A stretch of 28,349 bases of DNA from CAYRPN01 sp964426135. Lineage in GTDB: Bacteria; Planctomycetota; Phycisphaerae; Phycisphaerales; Phycisphaeraceae. Shown in pieces: positions 15,518 through 23,331 of the stretch; the stretch's first letter is position 1, and each line of letters opens with the position of its first letter. The stretch spans positions 1 to 28,349 of the forward strand of contig CAYRPN010000072.1 of assembly GCA_964426135.1 (NCBI GenBank). The letters are read 5' to 3'. Made by a program: the position numbers and the translations under genes. The notes under the pieces were generated by a model, which was not told the origin of the DNA, did not search any database, and saw only the letters and a program-made list of their open reading frames with translations.

Positions 15518-17716
15518 CTATTCCCACACTGACTTGAGTTCATGCACCTTCACGAACGCGCTGACCGCGCCGTGCTGGGCTGACAGTTTCACACTGTGCT
15601 CCTTCTCCGCCGGCTGCGCGGCCACCGACATCGCCGCCGCGCCGTCGTTAACGAATACTTCCACGGAGCCACGATCCACCAGTACGCGCAGCTTCAGTTT
15701 GCCTTCGACGAGTTTCACCGGTGCTGTGACGTGCCTGCACGTGAGCGTCTGTTTCTTCGCGTCGTAAACCACCGGCACGCCGCGTGCGATCACGGCGATG
15801 ATCGCTTCGCCCTCAATCGCCAGTTCCGCTTCGATGTCCAGCAGTTCGCCGGCATCCGCCTTGAACATGTGCTCGATCACCTTGTCGCCGCCGGCCAGTT
15901 TTAATTTCTCACCGGCGTCCGTGGCCTTGCGCAGCGCCGCCACCTCGCGCACCGGCTCCGCATACATGCGAAGCCCGTCAGCGGCCGTCCGCAGCGTGAG
16001 TTCCACTGGAATCACCATTTGCTGGTTGAACGGCATGCCTTTGAACTCGATGCCCTGGCCCCAGCCGATCTGCACGCGGCGGCCCCCGGAAGCTCCCGCC
16101 GCGCCATCGAGCGGAGGCGCATTGTCGTAGGTTTGCGCCGCATAGAAATTGCCGTACCACACGCGGTGCTTGCCATTCGCGGGCGATTCCTTCTTGAACT
16201 CCCTGCCGTCGAAGGAGCCCAGCACGTACTGCCCATCCGCCGCGTACAGCACCCACATCGTCCGCGCCCGGTCCACGTTGCCCGTCGCCGTGAGCGGGAA
16301 CAAGTCGGGGCACTCGAAAAAGCCTTCGATCCGGCTCTCGTATTTCCATGCCTTCAAATCCGGCGAGGTGTGGAACGCGATCCACTGCTTGCCTTCCGCC
16401 TCGGTGTAAACCGCCATCACCCAGCGTTTCGTCGCTTCGTGCCAGATCAGCTTCGGATCCCGGCCCTGATGCTTCACCACCGGATTGCCGGCGAACTGCG
16501 TGAAGGTCCGCCCGCGATCGAGGCTGTAGGCGATCGATTCGCCGGCGCCCGTGTCGGTGTAGGCGGCGACGAGCACGTCCTCGGCATTCGCGCCTTCTTT
16601 CTTCCAGCCCGCCGTGTTCGCATGATCGATCACCGCGCTGCCGGAGAAGACAGCGCCCTTCGCATCGGCATGCGGGTAGAGCGCGTCGCCCAGTTCCTGC
16701 CAGTGCAGCAGATCCTTGCTCACGGCGTGGCCCCAGTGCATGTTGCCCCAGGCCCAGCCGAAGGGATTGTGCTGGTAGTAGAGATGCCATTCGCCTTGGT
16801 GGTAGACCAGGCCGTTGGGATCGTTGAGCCAGCCGCGCCGCGAGGTGAAATGGAACTGCGGGCGCAGCTTGTTCCGGTAGCGCGCCTCGTGACCGTCCTC
16901 CAGGTCCGGCGGAAGCATGTCGGAGTTCGCCAGCGAGGCGAGCAGCTTGTCGCCATCGACCGCCTTGCCCGCATCGATGGTCAGCGTCTTGCCGCGAAAC
17001 GCGCTGACATTCGTGTACGCCCACCAGTCCGGCTTGCCTTCGGCGAGTTCGATCTCGAACTCGCGCACGCGCTGGTCGCCCACGAAGAACTTCACCGTGC
17101 GTTTCGCCGCGCCGTTCTTCACCGGCAGCCAGAGATACTCCTTGTCCATCCGCATCTGCCGCCGTGCGAGGACGGGCTGCGGCGGCTGCTTGTCGCTGAG
17201 CGTGATGTGATCGACATTGATGTGGCCCCAGCCGCCAGTGCCGTTGTCGGTGATCCGGATCACCGCCTCCTTGCCGGCGAGGTCCTGCACATCCCACGAG
17301 TGCCAGTCGAGCTGTTCGCTGCCGCCCGCCTTGGTGTTCGGGCCGGTGGCTTTACGCACGACCTTGTCGGCGACGATGAGTTGAATGATCGTTTCCTCGC
17401 GGTGGCCTCCGCCTCCGATGAGGAAGTTGATGTACTTGCGATCCAGCTTGATCGGCGGGCTGGTGAGTGTGCCGGTGGTGACATCGCCCTTGTGAAAACT
17501 GTTGACCAAACCTTTGCCGAGGAATCCGCTGACGTGCATCTGGTTCGGCAGCGTGCCCTGCGCGGGGCCTGGGCCGAAGGCTTCGCCGGTGACTTTCCAG
17601 GAGCCGTAGTCTTTGCCCTCGAAGTCTGCGATGACGATGTCGTCGGCTGCCCGCGCCGAGGTGGATGCCGCGGCGATCCACATGGCCGCCAGAATGCGAA
17701 AGTAGGGAACCAGCAT
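15518..17716 (-). CDS. Secreted glycoside hydrolase family 32 (fructan/sucrose hydrolase)
   Basis: A 732-residue exported enzyme that should cleave beta-fructosidic bonds (levan, inulin or sucrose). AGGAGG six bases before ATG 17716 fixes the start; the signal peptide (about residues 1-24, ending SARA) follows. Residues about 26-175 form a beta-sandwich-like accessory domain, and about 185-265 resemble the DUF4980 domain found before GH32 in Bacteroidota and Planctomycetota. The five-bladed propeller carries all three catalytic motifs: W-L-N-D299-P-N-G (nucleophile), R419-D420-P (transition-state stabiliser) and F-E468-C-P-D (acid/base). A C-terminal beta-sandwich ends with LVDRGSVEVFVNDG. 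No sugar transporter or SusCD-like genes are near, so it acts as an isolated extracellular or periplasmic enzyme. The exact substrate is not determined. Confidence 0.95.
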   Translation of the reverse strand: MLVPYFRILAAMWIAAASTSARAADDIVIADFEGKDYGSWKVTGEAFGPGPAQGTLPNQMHVSGFLGKGLVNSFHKGDVTTGTLTSPPIKLDRKYINFLIGGGGHREETIIQLIVADKVVRKATGPNTKAGGSEQLDWHSWDVQDLAGKEAVIRITDNGTGGWGHINVDHITLSDKQPPQPVLARRQMRMDKEYLWLPVKNGAAKRTVKFFVGDQRVREFEIELAEGKPDWWAYTNVSAFRGKTLTIDAGKAVDGDKLLASLANSDMLPPDLEDGHEARYRNKLRPQFHFTSRRGWLNDPNGLVYHQGEWHLYYQHNPFGWAWGNMHWGHAVSKDLLHWQELGDALYPHADAKGAVFSGSAVIDHANTAGWKKEGANAEDVLVAAYTDTGAGESIAYSLDRGRTFTQFAGNPVVKHQGRDPKLIWHEATKRWVMAVYTEAEGKQWIAFHTSPDLKAWKYESRIEGFFECPDLFPLTATGNVDRARTMWVLYAADGQYVLGSFDGREFKKESPANGKHRVWYGNFYAAQTYDNAPPLDGAAGASGGRRVQIGWGQGIEFKGMPFNQQMVIPVELTLRTAADGLRMYAEPVREVAALRKATDAGEKLKLAGGDKVIEHMFKADAGELLDIEAELAIEGEAIIAVIARGVPVVYDAKKQTLTCRHVTAPVKLVEGKLKLRVLVDRGSVEVFVNDGAAAMSVAAQPAEKEHSVKLSAQHGAVSAFVKVHELKSVWE

Positions 17717-17802
17717 GGAAAGCCTCCTGGATGAACCGGGGAACAGCTTACCGCACGACGGCGCTGCGAGCCGAGAAGATCGGGGCAAGCTTCGTGGCTA
17801 AA

Positions 17803-18000
17803 GGCTGTGCCAAAATTTCCGGGGGCTTGGATTCCGGCCCCCTCGCCCACGGCTGGGCGGGGGAGAGGGCTGGGGAGAGGGGGTTCGCAGAGGCGAGCGA
17901 CTCGCACACGTCCAAGGTGACCTGTCCCCCTCACCCTAACCCTCTCCCCCAGCAGACTGGGGGAGAGGGGACCAAGCCCAGAAAGTGTTGGCACACCCTG
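17803..18000. repeat. Composite ~195-bp repeat element, copy 1
   Basis: The ends are inverted repeats (TGTGCCAAAATTTCC...GGCTTGG at the left, CCAAGCCC...TTGGCACACCC at the right). Inside are two GGGGGAGAGGG-type palindromes separated by a conserved core CACACGTCCAAGGTGACCTG. The reverse complement of 20768-20962 matches this element end to end with few differences. It occupies most of the 408-base gap between the GH32 gene and the lipoprotein gene. No coding sequence is supported here. It has a MITE-like structure but no clear target duplication. Confidence 0.85.
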
Positions 18001-18046
18001 GCTAAACGGCGGATGGCCGTGGTTCGCTTGAAATGCGGAAATCGGC

Positions 18047-18052
18047 TACAGT
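18047..18052 (+). promoter_or_regulatory. -10 box for the lipoprotein gene
   Basis: GGCTACAGT contains TACAGT, about 72 bases before the start codon. TTGAAA (18028-18033) lies too close (13 bases) for a standard -35, and TTCGCT (18023-18028) is at 18 bases. The call is tentative. Confidence 0.35.
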
Positions 18053-18124
18053 AGTTCTTCGCATTGGCGCGGGTGTTCCGTCCCAGATGCGCGTGAAACA
18101 GTCGATTCTGCAAAGGAATATGCC

Positions 18125-18745
18125 ATGAAGAAGTACGCATTGCTCGCCAGCGCGTTGACGCTGAGCCTGTCGCTGACCGGTTGCGGCGGCGGCGAAAAGG
18201 ACAAGAAAGACAAGGCCCCCACCACCCAGCCCGCCAAGGACGTGAAGGACAAGGCGCCGACGCCGCCCGCTCCGGCCAAGGATAAGGACAAGGCGCCCAC
18301 CCCCGCTCCCGCCAAGGACAAGGGTGCCACGGTCGAGCCGGCCAAGCCCGCCGTCGATCCCGCCAAGGCCGCCACCGACGCCCTCGTTTCCGCCGCCACC
18401 GCCAAACTGGCGCAGGTGTCGACGGCTCTGAAGGACGGCAAACTCGACGTCGCCGAGTCGCTCATCAAGGAGCTCGTCTCCGGCAAAGCCGGCCTGCCCG
18501 CCGATCTTCAGAAGCAGATCGACGGCCTGTCCGAATCCCTCACCGCCGCCAAGGCGCTCAAGGGTGTGGAAGTGCCGAAGGTGCCCGATGTGAAGCTGCC
18601 CGAAGTGCCCAAGGTGCCCGATGTGAAGGCGCCCGAAGTGCCGAAGGTTCCCGACGTGAAGGCGCCCGAAGTGCCGAAGGTTCCCGACGTGAAGAAGCCC
18701 GAGGCCCCCAAGGTGCCTGAAGTGCCCAAGGTTCCGGGCAACTGA
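18125..18745 (+). CDS. Small repeat-rich lipoprotein
   Basis: A 206-residue lipoprotein. AAGGA seven bases before ATG 18125 supports the start. The lipobox L-T-G-C20 follows a hydrophobic signal. Residues 25-85 are Lys/Pro/Ala/Asp-rich and probably disordered. Residues about 85-140 are a predicted helical region (AKLAQVSTALKDGKLDVAES). From residue 149 there are four tandem 11-residue units P-E-V-P-K-V-P-D-V-K-x plus a degenerate tail. The KP/PE-rich repeats recall TonB-like or wall-spanning extended segments, so it may be a periplasmic spacer, but the function is unknown. It is followed by a strong intrinsic terminator. Confidence 0.85.
   Translation: MKKYALLASALTLSLSLTGCGGGEKDKKDKAPTTQPAKDVKDKAPTPPAPAKDKDKAPTPAPAKDKGATVEPAKPAVDPAKAATDALVSAATAKLAQVSTALKDGKLDVAESLIKELVSGKAGLPADLQKQIDGLSESLTAAKALKGVEVPKVPDVKLPEVPKVPDVKAPEVPKVPDVKAPEVPKVPDVKKPEAPKVPEVPKVPGN
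18569..18735 (+). repeat. 33-bp tandem repeat encoding EVPKVPDVKxP units
   Basis: A unit beginning GAAGTGCCGAAGGTGCCCGA repeats four times at 33-base spacing with mainly third-position changes. Two shorter degenerate units end the gene. Confidence 0.9.
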
Positions 18746-18773
18746 TTCGCCCCATCCTTTGAAATGCAACGCG

Positions 18774-18801
18774 AAACCCTCGCTTCGGCGAGGGTTTTTT
18801 T
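18774..18801 (+). terminator. Rho-independent terminator after the lipoprotein gene
   Basis: AAACCCTCGC-TTCG-GCGAGGGTTT forms a 10-bp perfect stem closed by a stable TTCG tetraloop and ends in a seven-T run. It lies 28 bases after the stop codon. Confidence 0.96.
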
Positions 18802-18859
18802 GTTGCTCACCATTTGCTTCAAGCAAATGATCCTTGCAAGGACCAGATCGCGTGGCGGC

Positions 18860-18901
18860 AGGGTGCGTCAAGGCTCCCCCGGGGGCGGCGCGGACGCACC
18901 A
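18860..18901. repeat. Palindromic interspersed repeat, copy C (single arm with insertion)
   Basis: AGGGTGCGTCAAGGCTC ... GGCGCGGACGCACC matches one arm of copies A and B, interrupted by an extra CCCCCGGGGG palindrome. The second arm is missing. It lies between convergent lipoprotein and prfC genes. Confidence 0.8.
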
Positions 18902-18924
18902 CTTTCCCCAGATCACCTCCCACG

Positions 18925-20544
18925 TCAGGAAGCCACGCCGCTGCCCGCGTCGCCCGGCGGTTGCTTCAGCAGGGTCACGCTCGGATTCTTCTGGACGAAG
19001 TATCGCTCGCTCCATGCGTCGGGAAAGAGAAACACCGGCTCGCCCCGCGATCCCAGCGCGAACTCCACCCGGTCGGGCATGATCAGCTTGTCCACCTGTG
19101 CCGCCACGCCCGCATCGGGGCACCAGCGGATGATCGTCCATTGCGCTGGCTCGATGCGCGAGGTGGCTCCGTACTCACTGGACAGGCGATACTCGACAAT
19201 CTCAAACTGCAGCGGGCCAACCGCTCCCAGCAGAAGCTGCTTCTGGGCCCGGTTGGGGAACTCGAAGCTCTGCACCACGCCCTCCTGCAAGAGCTGGCTC
19301 ACGCCCTGATTGAATCGCTTGTACTGCGAGGGCGTCGGGTTGTGCAGGTACGCGAAACACTCGGGCGGGAAGCGCGGAATCTCGCGGTAGACGATGCCCT
19401 TGTCCTCCGTGAGCGTGTCGCCGATGCCCAGAACCTGGCCGCCCACGATGCCCAGCACGTCGCCGGGATACGCCTCATCCACCGTCTCGCGATCCCGTCC
19501 GAACAGCGACTGGGCGTTGGAGACGCGCATGCGCCGCCCGCTCTGCACATGCGTGACATTCATGTCGCGCGTGAATCGCCCGGAGACGACGCGGACAAAC
19601 GCGATGCGGTCGCGGTGGTTCGGATCCATGTTCGCCTGGATCTTGAAGACGAAACCGCTGAACGCGTCGCGCACCGGATCGACGAGCCGCTCGCCGGCGT
19701 GCCTGGGCGTCGGAGCCGGCGCGTATTCGATGAACTGATCCAGCAGCAACTGCACGCCGAAGTTGTTCATCGCGCTGCCGAAGAACACCGGCGTCAGCGT
19801 GCCCGCCTTGATCTTGTCGACGTCGAAATCGGCGCCGGCGTTGTCGATCATGTCGATCTGCTCGCTCACCGTGGCGAAGGTCTCGCCATCGAGGCGCCCC
19901 TTGATTTCCGGGTGATTCAGATCGCCGACCGCGACGGGAGCGCGATAGCTGCCGTGCGCCGTGCGCTCGAAGAGATGCACCTGCCGCGTGCGCCGATCGA
20001 ACACGCCTTGAAACGACCGGCCCATGCCCAGCGGCCAGTTCACCGCATAAGCCTGAATCCCCAGCACGCTCTCCAGTTCGTCCAGCAGCCCGATTGGATC
20101 AAGCGTCGGGCGGTCGAGCTTGTTCATGAACGTGAAGATCGGCACGCCGCGCTGCCGGCAGACTTCAAACAACTTGCGCGTCTGCGTTTCGATGCCCTTG
20201 CCCGCGTCGATCACCATCACCGCCGAGTCCACCGCGGTGAGCACGCGGTAAGTGTCCTCGGAAAAGTCCTTGTGCCCGGGCGTGTCCAGCAGATTGATGC
20301 GATGGCCGTTGTAATCGAACTGCAGGACGGTGGAGCTGATGGAGATGCCGCGCTTTTGTTCCAGTTCCATCCAGTCGGACGTGGTGGCGCGCTGGTCCTT
20401 GCGGGCGGTCACGGAACCGGCGAGGTTCACCGCGCCGCCATAGAGCAGGAGCTTTTCCGTGAGCGTGGTCTTGCCGGCGTCCGGATGCGAAATGATCGCG
20501 AAGGTCCTGCGTCGCTTGATCTCGTCAGCTATGCCCATCGCCAT
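18925..20544 (-). CDS. prfC: Peptide chain release factor 3 (RF3)
   Basis: A 539-residue translational GTPase that recycles RF1/RF2 after peptide release. GTP-binding motifs are complete: G1 S-H-P-D-A-G-K-T (19-26), G2 in QKRGISISST, G3 DTPGHKDF (about 88-95), G4 NKLDR, and the RF3-type insertion before domain II. The length is close to E. coli RF3 (529). The start at 20544 has GGAG eight bases upstream; an ATG two codons later is also possible. A candidate promoter lies about 170 bases upstream on the same strand. No operon partner is visible. Confidence 0.97.
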   Translation of the reverse strand: MAMGIADEIKRRRTFAIISHPDAGKTTLTEKLLLYGGAVNLAGSVTARKDQRATTSDWMELEQKRGISISSTVLQFDYNGHRINLLDTPGHKDFSEDTYRVLTAVDSAVMVIDAGKGIETQTRKLFEVCRQRGVPIFTFMNKLDRPTLDPIGLLDELESVLGIQAYAVNWPLGMGRSFQGVFDRRTRQVHLFERTAHGSYRAPVAVGDLNHPEIKGRLDGETFATVSEQIDMIDNAGADFDVDKIKAGTLTPVFFGSAMNNFGVQLLLDQFIEYAPAPTPRHAGERLVDPVRDAFSGFVFKIQANMDPNHRDRIAFVRVVSGRFTRDMNVTHVQSGRRMRVSNAQSLFGRDRETVDEAYPGDVLGIVGGQVLGIGDTLTEDKGIVYREIPRFPPECFAYLHNPTPSQYKRFNQGVSQLLQEGVVQSFEFPNRAQKQLLLGAVGPLQFEIVEYRLSSEYGATSRIEPAQWTIIRWCPDAGVAAQVDKLIMPDRVEFALGSRGEPVFLFPDAWSERYFVQKNPSVTLLKQPPGDAGSGVAS

Positions 20545-20710
20545 GTGTCATGCTCCACGCAGAGGGAAACTCTCCCTGCATTGAAAATGGAAGTTCGTCT
20601 GGAATGTGAAATGCGGCCAACCCGGTGGATGTGAAAAGTCAGGGCGGAGTGCATCCGCGGTACGGAGAGGAATGGACGGGAAAGAGCGATTGAAACGAGG
20701 GCATGAGACG

Positions 20711-20739
20711 ATGATAGCCGCCGGGCGCAAGACAGTCAT
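20711..20739 (-). promoter_or_regulatory. Candidate sigma70 promoter for prfC
   Basis: On the minus strand ATGACT (20739-20734), a 17-base spacer and TATCAT (20716-20711, preceded by GGC) form a reasonable promoter. It would give a leader of about 160 bases that contains no other feature I recognise. Confidence 0.45.
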
Positions 20740-20767
20740 GTGGCGGCGGTGCGCCCTGTAATTCGGG

Positions 20768-20962
20768 GCTGGCAAAATTTCCGAGGCTTGGTCCGCTCTC
20801 CCCCAGTCCGCTGGGGGAGAGGGTTAGGGTGAGGGGGCCAGGTCACCTTGGACGTGTGCCCATCGCTCGACGCCGCGAACCCCCTCACCCCAGCCCTCTC
20901 CCCCGCCGAGCCGGGGGCGAGGGGGCCGGAATCCAAGCCCCCGAAAAATTTGGCACACCCTG
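20768..20962. repeat. Composite ~195-bp repeat element, copy 2 (inverted relative to copy 1)
   Basis: The reverse complement of this stretch matches 17803-18000: TTGGCACACC-type ends, two GGGGGAGAGGG palindromes, and the central AGGTCACCTTGGACGTGTG. Together with the palindrome at 20982-21060 it accounts for most of the 569-base gap between prfC and the YqgE gene. I see no gene in that gap. Confidence 0.85.
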
Positions 20963-20981
20963 CAATTCCCGATCGGCGGAT

Positions 20982-21060
20982 TGTCGGAGCTGCGAGCGTC
21001 AGCGAGCGACGAAAGCGGAGAGCGGCCGCCAATCGCTCGCTGACGCTCGCGGCTCTGACA
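20982..21060. repeat. Inverted repeat GAGCGTCAGCGAGCGA family
   Basis: The left arm (20982-21010, containing GCGAGCGTCAGCGAGCGA) and the right arm (21031-21060, TCGCTCGCTGACGCTCGC) are reverse complements with few mismatches and a 20-base spacer. It lies 40 bases upstream of the yqgE -10 box. Confidence 0.85.
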
Positions 21061-21099
21061 ATGCCTTGCCCCGCGTCGCCACAGCCCCGTCGCCGTCTC

Positions 21100-21105
21100 T
21101 ACAAT
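21100..21105 (+). promoter_or_regulatory. -10 box of the YqgE gene (near-leaderless)
   Basis: GTCTCTACAAT contains TACAAT (21100-21105), eight bases before ATG 21114. No Shine-Dalgarno sequence is present and the -35 is unclear. Confidence 0.5.
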
Positions 21106-21113
21106 GCCTTCGC

Positions 21114-21665
21114 ATGAACTCGTTGCAGGGACATCTGCTGGTGGCGACTGCGAACCTGATCGATCCGAACTTCTTTCGGACCGTCATCCTTCTTGTGCAA
21201 CACAGCAAGGAAGGCGCGCTGGGTCTGGTGCTCAACCGGCCGACGCAGACGACGATCCGTGAGGCGTGGGAACAGGTGGGCGAGTCGGCGTGCAGCCGCG
21301 ACGGCGTGCTGCAGCACGGCGGACCTTGCGAGGGGCCGCTGATGGTGGTGCATAATCTGGAATCCACGGGCCACGCCGAGTTCCTGCCCAATCTTTTTTT
21401 CTCCACGGACAAGGACGAAGTGGAGCAGATCATCGCCCGCGAAGACGGCGATGCCCGCTTCTTCGTCGGCTATGCAGGCTGGTCCGCTGGGCAACTGGAG
21501 AACGAACTGGACGCCGGCTCCTGGCTGCCCCTGCCCGCCGGCAGCGAGCACGTGTTTCACGACGACATCATGCTCTGGGAAAACGCCATGCGGACGATCG
21601 CCCGCCGCGATGCGTTTCCGAATCTGCCGAAGAAGCTGGTGCCGAAGGATCCGCGGGTCAACTGA
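21114..21665 (+). CDS. YqgE/AlgH-family protein
   Basis: A 183-residue protein covering the whole UPF0301 (YqgE/AlgH) family. It begins with the diagnostic GHLLVATANLIDPNFFRTVI (residues 5-24). Further motifs are GALGLVLNRPTQ, the FFVGYAGWSAGQLENELDAG segment and the terminal WENAM. The biochemical role of the family is unsettled; it is a conserved, probably cytoplasmic protein. ATG 21114 is chosen because the homologous region starts here. The upstream frame runs through palindromic repeats. Confidence 0.95.
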   Translation: MNSLQGHLLVATANLIDPNFFRTVILLVQHSKEGALGLVLNRPTQTTIREAWEQVGESACSRDGVLQHGGPCEGPLMVVHNLESTGHAEFLPNLFFSTDKDEVEQIIAREDGDARFFVGYAGWSAGQLENELDAGSWLPLPAGSEHVFHDDIMLWENAMRTIARRDAFPNLPKKLVPKDPRVN

Positions 21666-21813
21666 ACTCTTCAAGGCTCAACTCTTCGAAGCGGTGGATC
21701 GCCAGCGAACAAGGGCCCATGTTTTCCCCGTGTGCCCGGGCATGCACTCGCAAGGCCTTCGCGACACCGACCCACGCACTTTGACCAACGTGCAACCTGG
21801 GCGTGACGCCGAA

Positions 21814-22932
21814 TCACGTTTGGTGCCCCGCCGCCCCCGCCGCCTCCACCTTCGCCGCCGGCCGCAACAGCGACGCGATCACACCCGTCGCCAGAATCAG
21901 CACGACCACCGCGAGAAGGTACAAGTTGAAATTGGGACCGAGCACTTCCTTCAGCCAGACATGGATCATCATCTTCACGCCCACCAGCATGAGAACCGCC
22001 GCCAGCGCCACTTTCAGATAGCGGAACTTGTGAATCATGCCCGCCAGCGCGAAGTAAAGGCTGCGCAGGCCCAGGATCGCGAAGACGTTGCTCGTGAAGA
22101 CCAGGAACGGATCGGCGGTGATGGCGAAAATGGCGGGGATCGAGTCCACCGCGAAGATCAGGTCGGTGAACTCCACGCTCACCAGCGCCAGGAACAACGG
22201 CGTCGCCAACAGGGCGCCGGCCTTGGCGCCGTTGACCACGCGGTCCTCCTCGATCGCCGAGCCGGGCGTCGCCGGCTCCATCGCCGCGCTGGAACCGCCG
22301 CGGACGAAGAAGTGTTCGCCGTGATATTTCTCGGTGATCGGAATCCACTTGCGGACCAGGCGGACCACGATGTTGCTGTGCGGGTCCTGGTGATCCGTCT
22401 TCAGCACCAGCATCTTCACGCCCGTGAGGATCAGGAAGCCGCCGAAGATGTAAATCGTCCACGCGAAATGCGTGATCAGTTCAGCGCCCACGGCAATCAT
22501 CGCGCCGCGCATCAGCAGAGCGCCGAGGATGCCCCAGAACAAAACGCGATGCTGATAGATCGGCGGCACCGCGAAGAAGCCGAAGATCATCGCGATGACA
22601 AAGATGTTGTCGACCGCCAGGGACTTCTCCACCAGGTAGCCGGTGATGTACTTGATCAACGCCGAGGAGCCGTCGTTGTAGACCGTGCCCAGGCCTTCCA
22701 CCACCTGCGGGTTCGCGGTCATCAGGTCGGGCGTCAGGCCGAGGCCCAGCCAGTGCTGCTCATAGCCGAAGTAGATGAATACGCTGAAACTCATGCCCAG
22801 CGCAGCCCAGATGACGGACCAGGTGAGGGCTTCCTTCACCGAGACCACATGGGCCTTGCGATGAAAGACGCCCAGGTCGAGCGCCAGAAGAAACAGGACC
22901 AGCAGCGTGAACCCGACGTACATCCAGAGCAT
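21814..22932 (-). CDS. TerC/Alx-family integral membrane protein
   Basis: A 372-residue multi-span inner-membrane protein. The start at 22932 has GAGGTG upstream at suitable spacing and directly precedes the first helix (MYVGFTLLVLFLLALDLGVF); a longer frame to 23145 would add an unlikely N-terminus. The family's charged membrane motifs are present: SLAVDNIFVIAMIFGFF, FTDLIFAVDSIPAIFAIT and FRYLKVALAAVLM. TerC/Alx proteins are linked to manganese or other divalent metal export and to tellurite resistance. I looked for a yybP-ykoY-like manganese riboswitch upstream and did not see one. It is divergent from the Zn/Mn uptake system, with 498 bases between the two starts holding an operator-like palindrome and a MITE. 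Confidence 0.93.
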   Translation of the reverse strand: MLWMYVGFTLLVLFLLALDLGVFHRKAHVVSVKEALTWSVIWAALGMSFSVFIYFGYEQHWLGLGLTPDLMTANPQVVEGLGTVYNDGSSALIKYITGYLVEKSLAVDNIFVIAMIFGFFAVPPIYQHRVLFWGILGALLMRGAMIAVGAELITHFAWTIYIFGGFLILTGVKMLVLKTDHQDPHSNIVVRLVRKWIPITEKYHGEHFFVRGGSSAAMEPATPGSAIEEDRVVNGAKAGALLATPLFLALVSVEFTDLIFAVDSIPAIFAITADPFLVFTSNVFAILGLRSLYFALAGMIHKFRYLKVALAAVLMLVGVKMMIHVWLKEVLGPNFNLYLLAVVVLILATGVIASLLRPAAKVEAAGAAGHQT

Positions 22933-23155
22933 GGCGAGCACCTCGTATTTGACACGCACCGAACACGTGGCGCGATCGTAGCCCGCGCCCGCCAAGCGGC
23001 CACTTCCTGCAGAGATTGCAGAACCGCAAGAGTGAGACATCGCGCCAGGTGCGAAATCCACTTGGCTCGTCCTCGGTTTTCTGAATCCACCCCCTGGCAG
23101 GGTGGGGAGCATGGAACCCAAACAAGCGCTGTCCGCGTTCGTCATTCGATTTCTT

Positions 23156-23175
23156 AATGAGAATTACTTATCATT
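23156..23175. promoter_or_regulatory. Fur-family-like operator palindrome
   Basis: AATGAGAATTACTTATCATT is a 20-base near-palindrome (16 of 20 positions symmetric) in a local AT-rich island between the terC-like and metal-uptake genes. The AATGAGAAT half is typical of Fur-type boxes, though the two-base centre differs from the classical 9-1-9 layout. Zur, Mur or Fur could be the regulator. A promoter for the uptake operon may overlap it. Confidence 0.45.
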
Positions 23176-23187
23176 CCAAGGCCAGCA

Positions 23188-23331
23188 GAGCCCGAGTCAG
23201 GGCAATTGCATATGGGAGGGCGAGGCTCCCGCCGAGCCGCGAACAATCTCGTGCGCCCGTCGTTTTTCGCGGCTCGGCAGGAGCCTCGCCCTCCCCTCAA
23301 GTTCCAAATGCAATTGCCTTGGAGCCCGAGT
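23188..23331. mobile_element. Putative 124-bp MITE with terminal inverted repeats and 10-bp target duplication
   Basis: The direct repeat GAGCCCGAGT (23188-23197 and 23322-23331) brackets a 124-base element. Its ends, CAGGGCAATTGCAT and ATGCAATTGCCTTG, are inverted with one mismatch over 14 bases. Inside is a second inverted repeat of 29-base arms (23214-23242 and 23267-23295, one mismatch) containing GGGAGGGCGAGGCTCC. No transposase is encoded. It lies 100 bases upstream of the metal-binding lipoprotein gene. Confidence 0.7.

Noticed and set aside
18814..20634. Plus-strand frame of about 600 codons opposite prfC
   Set aside because: Arg/His/Ala-rich with no motif; prfC on the other strand has complete GTPase motifs.
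20829..21113. Upstream extension of the YqgE gene
   Set aside because: It runs through two palindromic repeats and over the -10 box; the family starts at GHLLVAT right after 21114.
22933..23155. Possible yybP-ykoY manganese riboswitch upstream of terC
   Set aside because: I could not identify the conserved riboswitch core or its paired elements in this stretch.
21451..23157. Plus-strand frame of 568 codons overlapping yqgE and terC
   Set aside because: His/Arg/Gln-rich antisense shadow of a membrane protein gene, no start signal.
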